Origin: an uncultured Clostridia bacterium
GTDB taxonomy: Bacteria > Bacillota > Clostridia > Lachnospirales > Lachnospiraceae
DNA: 47,622 nt
NCBI GenBank assembly: GCA_937896665.1
Contig: CALBNS010000059.1
Location: 1-47,622, forward strand
Direction: 5' to 3'
The translations under genes were made by a program, and so were the position numbers. Under the pieces are notes generated by a model. It saw only the letters and a program-made list of their open reading frames with translations, was not told the origin of the DNA and searched no databases. Position 1 is the first letter of the stretch, and every line of letters starts with the position of its first letter. Positions 7,683 through 14,760 of the stretch are shown here, piece after piece.

Positions 7683-8144
7683 ATGAACAAAAGTATTGTA
7701 TTTAACAGTAACACTGGAAACACAAGAATGTTGGCAGAGGCCATCGATGTAGCCCTTGGAGAAAATACAACGGAGATTCTGTTCGTTGGTTTCTGGACAG
7801 ACAAAGGAACAGCAGATACTAAGACTTTGGAGTTTTTGAAATCCTGCCAGAATAAGAAGATTTTTCTGTTTGGTACATGTGGATTCGGCGGCAGTACAGA
7901 ATATTATGAGCAGATCATCGAGAGAGTGAAAGCGAATCTCGATGCATCTAATGAAGTAATCGGATGGTATATGTGTCAGGGAAAGATGCCACAGACTGTC
8001 AGAGTCAGATATGTCGCCATGAAAGCTGCTCCTAACTGCCCTCCCAATATCGATGAATTGATTGATAACTTCGACAAGGCGCTTTTACACCCTGACGATG
8101 AAGACCTGGAGAAGTTAACAATCGTAGTGCAGGAGATTGGATAA
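7683..8144 (+). CDS. Flavodoxin-fold protein
   Basis: A 153-residue flavodoxin-like protein. The FMN-phosphate loop is 'FNSNTGNTRMLAEAI' (S/T-x-T-G-N-T), followed by 'ILFVGFWTDKGTAD' and 'IFLFGTCGFGGST', which corresponds to the isoalloxazine-binding loops. The C-terminus 'LIDNFDKALLHPDDEDL' is longer than in classical electron-transfer flavodoxins and is typical of the 'flavodoxin family protein' group of gut Firmicutes, some of which accompany flavin reductases. The frame opens with another ATG at 7674, only a few bases from AAGGAAGGA; ATG 7683 has better spacing. The redox partner is not in the neighbourhood. Confidence 0.85.
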   Translation: MNKSIVFNSNTGNTRMLAEAIDVALGENTTEILFVGFWTDKGTADTKTLEFLKSCQNKKIFLFGTCGFGGSTEYYEQIIERVKANLDASNEVIGWYMCQGKMPQTVRVRYVAMKAAPNCPPNIDELIDNFDKALLHPDDEDLEKLTIVVQEIG

Positions 8145-8246
8145 GGTTGTAATCGTATTAAATATTTTTACGGAAATCCAATCATTGATAATGAGGTCAC
8201 TGTCAATAAACTAGATAATGCACAGGAATGAAAGGTGGAAAAAATT

Positions 8247-8447
8247 ATGAAAAAAGAGAAAAGAGAGAAAAGATGTTTTGCATGTTTTCTAGCTGCTTCA
8301 ATATGTTTTTACATTGTATCAGTAGTGAATTTTATTGATAAGAATAATACTACAGCAGTAATATTTTTATGTTTAGGGTCATCATTTTTATGTTTATCAA
8401 CTACACATTTGAATAAAAAAGATGATAAGAATAACAAAGGTAAATAA
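8247..8447 (+). CDS. Small two-helix membrane protein
   Basis: A 66-residue protein: basic N-terminus (MKKEKREKRC), two hydrophobic helices (about residues 11-27 and 37-54) and a very basic-acidic tail KKDDKNNKGK. This hairpin design, with both ends in the cytoplasm, is common among unnamed Lachnospiraceae small proteins. AAAGGTGG precedes the ATG. It is followed two bases later by another tiny membrane ORF, so the two are probably translated together. The function is not known. Confidence 0.6.
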   Translation: MKKEKREKRCFACFLAASICFYIVSVVNFIDKNNTTAVIFLCLGSSFLCLSTTHLNKKDDKNNKGK

Positions 8448-8449
8448 AT

Positions 8450-8578
8450 ATGATTATGAGGGCAATCGGTCTTGCCATGGGTGTAGGAGTTGTAGTTCTT
8501 TCGATATTAAAAAAATTGGACATCAATTCAGGAATGGGCATGCTCGGAATAGGACTAGCTTGTCTTGTAATTACTTAA
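8450..8578 (+). CDS. Tiny membrane protein (42 aa)
   Basis: ATG 8450 to TAA 8576-8578. The peptide is one or two short hydrophobic helices (RAIGLAMGVGVVVLSIL, then GMGMLGIGLACLVIT) around a charged turn KKLD. It begins two bases after the previous small membrane gene, which suggests a translationally coupled pair. I do not recognise the family. Confidence 0.5.
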   Translation: MIMRAIGLAMGVGVVVLSILKKLDINSGMGMLGIGLACLVIT

Positions 8579-8587
8579 AAAATCGAT

Positions 8588-8644
8588 ACTAGAATCTTGT
8601 TGGAATGTTACACTGATTCGTGAGTGTTTTTTTTATATTCTAGT
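8588..8644 (+). terminator. Nested inverted repeat with T8 tract
   Basis: A short stem ACACT/AGTGT is followed by eight T, all enclosed by outer arms ACTAGAAT (8588-8595) and ATTCTAGT (8637-8644). It lies after the small membrane gene pair and before the CDF gene, so it is either their terminator or an attenuator for the metal exporter. The inner stem is weak. Confidence 0.35.
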
Positions 8645-8719
8645 AGAAAAAGTAGTCTATTTGGAACTCCCACATATATTTAGTGCCATAGAGCTATCTA
8701 TTTTTTGGAGGTAACTGAT

Positions 8720-9649
8720 ATGGAAAAAAACAGAATAATGACAAACGAGAACAAGGTGACAGAAACTGATTTTCAAAAAGTTGCAAACAAGGTATCCGTT
8801 GTCACTATTATTGGAAACGTACTGTTGTCTGTAGTTAAGCTCTTAGCAGGAATTATCGCACATTCCAATGCGATGATTAGTGACGCAATACATTCAGCAT
8901 CTGATGTATTCAGTACCATCGTCGTTATCATTGGTATCAAGATGGCGTCAAGGGAAGCGGATAAAGAGCATCCTTATGGGCATGAACGTTTGGAATGTGT
9001 GGCGGCTATTGTTCTCGCGGTGGTTCTTTTTGTTACAGGACTTGGAATTGGTCTGGAAGCATTAAAAAATATTTTCCAGGGTAATTATAGTGATTTACAA
9101 GTGCCGGGAATTTTAGCATTGATTGCGGCTGTCGTATCTATTGTTAGTAAGGAAGGAATGTATTGGTATACAAGACACTACGCAAAGAAAATCGATTCCA
9201 GCGCATTAATGGCTGATGCATGGCACCATCGTTCAGATGCATTTTCATCCATAGGGGCGTTGATAGGTATCGGCGGAGCCAGACTTGGTTTCCCTATTAT
9301 GGATTCTACTGCCAGTCTTGTGATTTTTGTATTCATTGTAAAGGCTGCTTTAGATATTTTTAAGGATGCTATGGATAAGATGGTAGACCATTCCTGTGAT
9401 GAAGAAACAGAAAAGCAGATTTATGAATGCGTCATGGAGAATGAACATGTAATGGGCATAGATTTGCTTCAAACTCGTATCTTTGGGAATAAAATTTATG
9501 TAGATGTGGAAATTTTGGCAGACTCATCATACAGCTTGAGGGAAGCACACAATATAGCGGAAAGTGTTCATGATGATATTGAACATAGATTTCCAAAAGT
9601 AAAGCATATCATGGTGCATGTCAATCCGATTGATATTCATTGTATGTAG
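8720..9649 (+). CDS. Cation diffusion facilitator (CDF) metal exporter
   Basis: A 309-residue six-helix divalent-metal/proton antiporter. The two membrane metal-site motifs are visible: 'SNAMISDAIHSASDVFST' in helix 2 and 'MADAWHHRSDAFSS' in helix 5 (HxxxD type). The cytoplasmic C-terminal domain ends 'KHIMVHVNPIDIH', with histidines suitable for regulatory metal binding. The DxxxH/HxxxD set is of the Zn/Fe/Mn type but does not fix the metal. ATG 8720 follows TTGGAGGTAACTGAT; an upstream TTG in the frame lies inside that ribosome site. Confidence 0.92.
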   Translation: MEKNRIMTNENKVTETDFQKVANKVSVVTIIGNVLLSVVKLLAGIIAHSNAMISDAIHSASDVFSTIVVIIGIKMASREADKEHPYGHERLECVAAIVLAVVLFVTGLGIGLEALKNIFQGNYSDLQVPGILALIAAVVSIVSKEGMYWYTRHYAKKIDSSALMADAWHHRSDAFSSIGALIGIGGARLGFPIMDSTASLVIFVFIVKAALDIFKDAMDKMVDHSCDEETEKQIYECVMENEHVMGIDLLQTRIFGNKIYVDVEILADSSYSLREAHNIAESVHDDIEHRFPKVKHIMVHVNPIDIHCM

Positions 9650-9701
9650 TTCACTAATTTACTAATTTGTAGTTGAGAACAGCAGAGGGGGCAGAAGCTT
9701 A

Positions 9702-11228
9702 ATGGCAGACAACCGAATATATATCGCAATAGATCTGAAATCTTTTTATGCTTCTGTCGAATGTAGGGAGCGAGAGCTTGACCCGCTTACGACTAACCTT
9801 GTTGTAGCAGATGCAAGTCGAACTGAAAAGACGATATGTCTTGCTGTTTCCCCTTCTCTGAAATCCCATGGCATTCCGGGCAGACCTAGATTGTTTGAGG
9901 TTGTTCAGAAAGTAAAAGAAGCAAATGCAGTGAGGAGAGCGAAAGCACCAGACCGCACTTTTATCGGTTCCTCTTGTAATGATATTGTATTGAAAGATAA
10001 TCCTTCATTGGAGATAGACTACATTGTTGCACCACCAAGAATGTCTTGCTATATGGAGTACAGTACGAGGATTTACAATGTATATTTGCAATACATTGCA
10101 CCGGAGGATATTCATATCTATTCTATAGATGAGGTGTTTATGGATGTGACTTCCTATCTGAGGACCTATAATATGACCCCGCGGGAATTGGCGATGACAA
10201 TCATAAAAGATGTTCTGCAGACCACAGGCATTACCGCTACTGCCGGAATCGGTTCAAATCTCTATGTGTGCAAGGTGGCAATGGATATAGTAGCAAAACA
10301 CACCGAGCCGGACGAGGATGGAGTGCGTATTGCTGAGCTTGACGAAATGGCTTATCGCAGGTTGCTTTGGACACACCGACCCTTGACAGACTTTTGGAGA
10401 GTCGGGAAAGGCTATGCAAAAAAATTAGAGGAAAACGGGTTGTTTACGATGGGAGATGTTGCACGATGTTCTATAGGAAAGGCAACTGAATACTACAACG
10501 AGGAACTTCTTTATAAGTTATTTGGTATAAATGCCGAATTGCTGATAGATCATGCCTGGGGGTATGAACCATGCACGATTGCTGAAATTAAAGCATATAA
10601 GCCGACTACTAATAGTTTATGTTCAGGGCAGGTTCTTCAATATCCATACACTTACGAAAAGGCACGGTTAGTTGTCCGGGAAATGGCAGACCTTTTAGTA
10701 TTGGACCTGGTAGACAAAGGACTTGTAACAGACCAGATTGTTCTTACAGTTGGTTATGATATAGAAAATCTTACTGATCCGAAAAGAAGAAGGCTTTATA
10801 AAGGACCTGTTACCACAGACAATTATGGAAGGAGGGTCCCGAAACACGCTCACGGAACGACCAACCTTGGCAGGAAGACTTCTTCCTCTACATTGATTCT
10901 CAATGCTGTGACGGAACTCTATGAGCGAATTGTAAATAAGAATTTGCTCGTACGAAGAATTAACATATCAGCAAATCGCATCGTCGAGGAAAGCTCGGTA
11001 GTTAAGAAAGAATCTTTTGAGCAGTTGGATTTGTTTACGGATTACGCGGAATTACAAAGAAAGCAAGACGAGGAAGACGAAGCTTTAGAGCGTGAAAAGA
11101 AAATGCAGAAGGCTATACTCAGTATAAAAAAGAAATACGGAAAAAACGCCATTTTAAAAGGCATGAACCTCGAAGAAGGTGCAACGGCCAAGGATAGAAA
11201 TGCCCAGATTGGTGGGCACAAAGCGTAA
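9702..11228 (+). CDS. Y-family (UmuC/DinB-like) translesion DNA polymerase
   Basis: 508 residues. The palm begins 'IYIAIDLKSFYASVEC' with D11 and the steric-gate pair F15-Y16; the second catalytic motif is 'YSIDEVFMDV' (D143, E144). Helix-hairpin-helix and little-finger regions follow, then 'EQLDLFTDY', a beta-clamp-like binding peptide (QLxLF) near residue 440. The tail is a charged helix with 'YGKNAILKG'. This is the long Firmicute form usually paired with a YolD-like gene, as here (30 bases downstream). Such pairs are DNA-damage inducible and are often carried on mobile DNA. I saw no clear LexA box upstream. ATG 9702 has GAGGGGG ahead of it. Confidence 0.93.
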   Translation: MADNRIYIAIDLKSFYASVECRERELDPLTTNLVVADASRTEKTICLAVSPSLKSHGIPGRPRLFEVVQKVKEANAVRRAKAPDRTFIGSSCNDIVLKDNPSLEIDYIVAPPRMSCYMEYSTRIYNVYLQYIAPEDIHIYSIDEVFMDVTSYLRTYNMTPRELAMTIIKDVLQTTGITATAGIGSNLYVCKVAMDIVAKHTEPDEDGVRIAELDEMAYRRLLWTHRPLTDFWRVGKGYAKKLEENGLFTMGDVARCSIGKATEYYNEELLYKLFGINAELLIDHAWGYEPCTIAEIKAYKPTTNSLCSGQVLQYPYTYEKARLVVREMADLLVLDLVDKGLVTDQIVLTVGYDIENLTDPKRRRLYKGPVTTDNYGRRVPKHAHGTTNLGRKTSSSTLILNAVTELYERIVNKNLLVRRINISANRIVEESSVVKKESFEQLDLFTDYAELQRKQDEEDEALEREKKMQKAILSIKKKYGKNAILKGMNLEEGATAKDRNAQIGGHKA

Positions 11229-11258
11229 GGCTGATATGAAGTTTATGGAGGTAGAGTA

Positions 11259-11699
11259 GTGAAGGAAAATAAAGATATACACGCTTATGATGATATCATC
11301 AATTTGCCTCACCCCACTTCAAGCAGACATCCTCGTATGTCATTATATGACCGTGCCACACAGTTTTCAGCTTTTGCAGCACTGACCGGGCACGATGCAG
11401 CCATTAGAGAGACAGCAAGATTGACAGACAAGAGAGTTGAGCTTGATGAGGATATGAAGGCAAGGCTCAATGAGAAGTTACTGGTACTAGCTGAGAATAT
11501 GAATACAAATCCGGAAGTGACAATTACCTATTTTGTGCCTGACGAAAAGAAAGCCGGTGGAGCATATGTCACGTTTACCGGAATTGTGAAAAAGATTGAT
11601 GAATATGAACACACCGTTGTGATGATGGACAAGACCATCATCCCGATTCATGAAATCAGCGAGATTGAAATTTCTATTAATTCGAACGTTAAAGATTGA
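11259..11699 (+). CDS. YolD-like protein
   Basis: A 146-residue partner of Y-family polymerases. It has 'HPTSSRHPRMSLYDRATQFSAFAAL', read as HPTSSRHPRMS plus LYDRATQFSAFAAL, which is the hallmark of the YolD-like family, and a C-terminal Sm-like beta domain ending 'IIPIHEISEIEI'. YolD-like proteins are predicted functional counterparts of UmuD. The start is GTG 11259 after GGAGGTAGAGTA; no ATG is available. It forms an operon with the polymerase upstream. Confidence 0.9.
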   Translation: MKENKDIHAYDDIINLPHPTSSRHPRMSLYDRATQFSAFAALTGHDAAIRETARLTDKRVELDEDMKARLNEKLLVLAENMNTNPEVTITYFVPDEKKAGGAYVTFTGIVKKIDEYEHTVVMMDKTIIPIHEISEIEISINSNVKD

Positions 11700-11717
11700 C
11701 AAAATGAAAAAATAGAA

Positions 11718-11732
11718 TTAGAATAATTCTAA
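11718..11732 (+). promoter_or_regulatory. Per box (PerR operator)
   Basis: TTAGAATAATTCTAA is a perfect 7-1-7 palindrome that matches the PerR consensus TTATAATNATTATAA at 13 of 15 positions (the centre is unspecified). It lies 14 bases before the perR ATG and overlaps the expected promoter region, so PerR probably represses its own gene and the hydrogenase/rubrerythrin gene behind it. Confidence 0.75.
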
Positions 11733-11745
11733 AAGGAGGAAAGCC

Positions 11746-12108
11746 ATGACTCAGAACGGGAAAAAAGTATTAGAGATCATCAATAACTCTTCAGAACATC
11801 TTACAGCCGAGCAGATTTATCAGAGACTGCAGGCTATGTCATCCAGAATGGCGTTGGCTACGGTGTATAATAATCTTAATTCCTTATATGAAGAGGGACT
11901 GATTCGGAAGGTGTCATTGCAGGGCGAACCGGACAGATATGATAGGTTACTTCGCCATGACCATCTCATATGCAGGAAATGTGGTAAGATAGCTGATATA
12001 TACTTGGATGATATATCTGATAGAATCGAAAAGACGGCAGGATTTAAGATTGATTCTTATGACTTAAAGATATTTTATCTCTGTGATGAGTGTAGGGAAA
12101 AACTCTGA
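11746..12108 (+). CDS. perR: Fur-family regulator, PerR type
   Basis: A 120-residue Fur-fold repressor with the winged helix 'HLTAEQIYQRLQ' and 'MALATVYNNLNSLYEEGLIRK', the metal-sensing region 'GEPDRYDRLLRHDHLICRKC', and a structural zinc site CRKC...CDEC. The aspartate in 'DRYD' fits PerR, in which metal-catalysed oxidation of histidines senses peroxide. AAGGAGG lies just before ATG 11746. A Per box upstream and a rubrerythrin-containing gene 17 bases downstream agree with a peroxide-response role. Zur or Fur would be less consistent with the context. Confidence 0.88.
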   Translation: MTQNGKKVLEIINNSSEHLTAEQIYQRLQAMSSRMALATVYNNLNSLYEEGLIRKVSLQGEPDRYDRLLRHDHLICRKCGKIADIYLDDISDRIEKTAGFKIDSYDLKIFYLCDECREKL

Positions 12109-12125
12109 AAAGAGGAGGAAATCAT

Positions 12126-14048
12126 ATGCATGAAAGTCAAAACATCAGAGTGGCAATTGATGAAGATAATCCCTCAGTAAAACGAATTGAGGAATTATGT
12201 GTGCGATGTGGACAGTGTAAGAATATCTGTAATGACTACATATCAGTGAATAATCACTATGATCTGGCTAGTACAGGACAGGTGCCCGTATGCGTGAACT
12301 GTGGGCAGTGTGTCAAGGTCTGTCCAATGGATAGTCTTATTGGCAAGGATGAATTTTTGGAGGTAGAAAAGGCCATTTTGGATGAAAGCAAGGTGGTAAT
12401 CGTATCCACATCTCCTTCTGTCCGGGTTGGTCTGGGAGATGAGTTTGGATACGCCCACGGCGCATTTCTAGAAGGTAAAATGGTAGCTTTATTGAAGAAA
12501 CTGGGTGTTGATTATGTTCTGGACACGAATTTTGCGGCGGATTTGACCATCTGTGAGGAGGCTACCGAACTGCTCGCCAGAGTGAAAGGAAACGATATGC
12601 CACTGCCGCAGTTTACAAGCTGCTGTCCGGCGTGGGTAAAGTTTGCGGAGCTTTATTATCCAGAGTTTCTGTCGAACATCTCTACCTGCAAGAGTCCAAT
12701 TGGAATGCAAGGACCACTAATCAAAACCTATTTTGCTAAAAAAATGGGAATTGATCCGTCGACTATTGTAAATGTTGCGTTAACACCATGTCTGGCCAAG
12801 AAGATGGAGATACGCAGGGAAGAGATGAATATCTCTTCTGAAGTCAACGATGTAGCCGGTATACGAGATATGGACTATGTCATTACAACTACAGAGCTTG
12901 CAAAGTGGGCAAGAGAAAAAGGAATCATTCTGGACGATCTAGCAGATGAGCCATTTGACAGATTTATGGGTGAGGCAAGTGGAGCCGGTGTGATTTTCGG
13001 TAATACGGGAGGAGTCATGGAAGCTGCGGTCAGAACCGCGTATTCTTATTTGACAGGAGATGAACCTTCCGGATTGCTTTTGAATCTTGAACCTGTGCGG
13101 GGACTAGACGGAATCAGGGAGGCAGAAGTTCAGCTTGGTGATATTAAAGTCAAGGTGGCAGTTGTGTTTGGTCTTGAGAATGCAAGAAAGCTGTTGGAAC
13201 TAATAAAATCGGGCGTAAACTATCACTTTGTGGAGGTGATGACCTGTCCGGGTGGCTGTATCGGAGGAGGCGGACAGCCAAAGCATCTTGGAGATGAGGA
13301 AACCGTGCAGAAGGCCCGTATTCGTGCATTATATGAACGAGATAAGAGTATGAGCTGTAGAGCATCTCACACTAATCCGGAAATTATCCGGCTGTATCAG
13401 GATTATTTGACTGCACCGGGCAGTGAACTGGCAGAGAAGCTTTTACATACCATGTATTCGGATAAGAGTGAAATTTTAACAAGGAAAGAGGAGAAAAAGA
13501 CGATGACGAAGAGCAACCCTTATGCGGGAACCCAGACCGAGAAGAATCTTGAGGCAGCATTTGCAGGTGAATCAGAGGCCAGAAATAAGTATACATACTT
13601 TGCGTCTGTTGCGAAGAAGGAAGGTATGGAGCAGATCGCAGCACTGTTCCTTAAGACTGCTGAGAATGAAAGAGAGCATGCAAAGATGTGGTTCAAAGAG
13701 CTGAATGGTATTGGTAATACAGCTGAGAACCTGAAGGCGGCAGCAGCAGGTGAGAATTACGAATGGACAGATATGTATGCAGGGTTTGCCGAGACTGCGG
13801 AAAAGGAAGGATTTGCTGAGCTGGCAGAGAAATTCCGCTTGGTAGGTGAAATAGAGAAACGTCATGAGGAACGTTACAGGGCACTGTTGGAAAATGTTCA
13901 GACCGCACAGGTATTTGAAAAGAGTGAGGTCAAGGTATGGGAGTGCAGAAACTGCGGCCACATTGTGGTAGGTACAAAGGCACCGGTTGTGTGCCCGGTA
14001 TGCAACCATCCTCAGAGCTATTTTGAAATATGTGAGGAAAACTACTAA
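12126..14048 (+). CDS. [FeFe]-hydrogenase fused to rubrerythrin
   Basis: 640 residues in one frame. Residues 20-70 are a 2[4Fe-4S] ferredoxin domain (C25-x2-C28-x2-C31-x3-C35, then CVNCGQCVKVCP). Residues ~85-445 are the H-cluster domain with all three signatures: L1 TSCCPAW (164-170), L2 TPCLAKKMEI (from 220; most catalytic enzymes have MPC) and L3 MTCPGGCIGGGGQP (372-385), so the four H-cluster cysteines are C167, C222, C374 and C378. Residues 460-640 are a complete rubrerythrin: diiron ligands in 'AFAGESEARNKY', 'ENEREHAKM' and 'EIEKRHEERY', then a rubredoxin site CRNC/CPVC. It could feed electrons from H2 or ferredoxin to peroxide reduction. ATG 12126 follows AAGAGGAGGAAA and it is co-transcribed with perR. 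The joining segment itself looks like a ribosome-binding site. Confidence 0.92.
   Translation: MHESQNIRVAIDEDNPSVKRIEELCVRCGQCKNICNDYISVNNHYDLASTGQVPVCVNCGQCVKVCPMDSLIGKDEFLEVEKAILDESKVVIVSTSPSVRVGLGDEFGYAHGAFLEGKMVALLKKLGVDYVLDTNFAADLTICEEATELLARVKGNDMPLPQFTSCCPAWVKFAELYYPEFLSNISTCKSPIGMQGPLIKTYFAKKMGIDPSTIVNVALTPCLAKKMEIRREEMNISSEVNDVAGIRDMDYVITTTELAKWAREKGIILDDLADEPFDRFMGEASGAGVIFGNTGGVMEAAVRTAYSYLTGDEPSGLLLNLEPVRGLDGIREAEVQLGDIKVKVAVVFGLENARKLLELIKSGVNYHFVEVMTCPGGCIGGGGQPKHLGDEETVQKARIRALYERDKSMSCRASHTNPEIIRLYQDYLTAPGSELAEKLLHTMYSDKSEILTRKEEKKTMTKSNPYAGTQTEKNLEAAFAGESEARNKYTYFASVAKKEGMEQIAALFLKTAENEREHAKMWFKELNGIGNTAENLKAAAAGENYEWTDMYAGFAETAEKEGFAELAEKFRLVGEIEKRHEERYRALLENVQTAQVFEKSEVKVWECRNCGHIVVGTKAPVVCPVCNHPQSYFEICEENY
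13483..13505 (+). promoter_or_regulatory. Internal ribosome-binding-site-like sequence and ATG at the fusion joint
   Basis: GGAAAGAGGAG, then 9 bases, then ATG 13503, in frame with the fusion. It encodes the linker RKEEKKT. It is placed exactly where a free-standing rubrerythrin gene would start, so a separate 181-residue rubrerythrin could be translated from the same message. Confidence 0.5.
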
Positions 14049-14082
14049 TTTAATATCCCGAAAGAGGATATAAGAGACACAC

Positions 14083-14619
14083 TTATTCAATGGTCGAATA
14101 AGCTGTGGTGCATGCGCTGTTTAGAACATTTAGGATGTAGTCTATATCATATTTTTTGTGGTAGTTCTGGTAAACATAGAATCCACCTTGAATGCGATAA
14201 GTTAGCAGGATGTTAAAGTTTGCATCATCTTTAGCCTGGGGAATTATTTTAAAAATATAATCTTTTAACTCTTTTTCAATATTTATAGGTAAAATTGCAG
14301 ACTGAGAGCCCGAAAACAATATGTCAATCAATGATTGGTGTGCGTGGAATGCATGAAAAAGTAATTGTGTAAATTTGGCGGTATCAGATAATACTAATTC
14401 CGGCTGTGGGATACTGCTTAGTACATTTTTGAGAACTTCTTTTTGGAGACAATCAGACAGGTCATAAATATCGCGATAATGCAGATAGAAAGTAGCCTTG
14501 CTGATTTCAGCCAGTTCAGCAAGTTCCTTTACACTGATGCGTTCCAATGGTTTTTGGGCTCTTAATTGCATAAATGCATTTTTAATACTACGTTTGGTTT
14601 TCTTCTCTCTTAAATCCAT
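14083..14619 (-). CDS. TetR/AcrR family regulator
   Basis: 178 residues. The N-terminal TetR helix-turn-helix is clear: 'TKRSIKNAFMQLRAQKPLER', then 'ISVKELAELAEISKATFYLHY'. The C-terminal ligand domain resembles the TetR group with a 'YRIQGGFYVYQNYHKK' helix, which is similar to DhaS-like regulators. It is transcribed divergently from glgB, 141 bases apart, so it may control glgB, itself, or nothing nearby. No ligand can be inferred. Confidence 0.88.
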   Translation of the reverse strand: MDLREKKTKRSIKNAFMQLRAQKPLERISVKELAELAEISKATFYLHYRDIYDLSDCLQKEVLKNVLSSIPQPELVLSDTAKFTQLLFHAFHAHQSLIDILFSGSQSAILPINIEKELKDYIFKIIPQAKDDANFNILLTYRIQGGFYVYQNYHKKYDIDYILNVLNSACTTAYSTIE

Positions 14620-14760
14620 GTGCTTTTTCCTTGTCGATTTTTAAAAAGTGTCTAATAATTGATGAATGCGTAAAATTGCAAATAGCAACACGCACTTAAA
14701 CTTGATAATATGATTATAATAAAATAATATACGGGAGTCAATTATCAGGAGGCGATTAGG

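Noticed and set aside
8158..8231. Open stretch KYFYGNPIIDNEVTVNKLDNAQE before the small membrane gene
   Set aside because: It may be the tail of a lost gene, but it has no start and no family I can name, so it was not listed as a feature.
9650..9700. Direct repeat ACTAATTT before the polymerase gene as an attachment site
   Set aside because: The repeat is very short and AT-rich, and there is no integrase or second copy at a distance.
13572..14090. 172-codon minus-strand frame opposite the rubrerythrin domain
   Set aside because: It lies wholly antisense to a well-recognised domain, has no family resemblance and no ribosome site; it arises from the codon pattern of the real gene.
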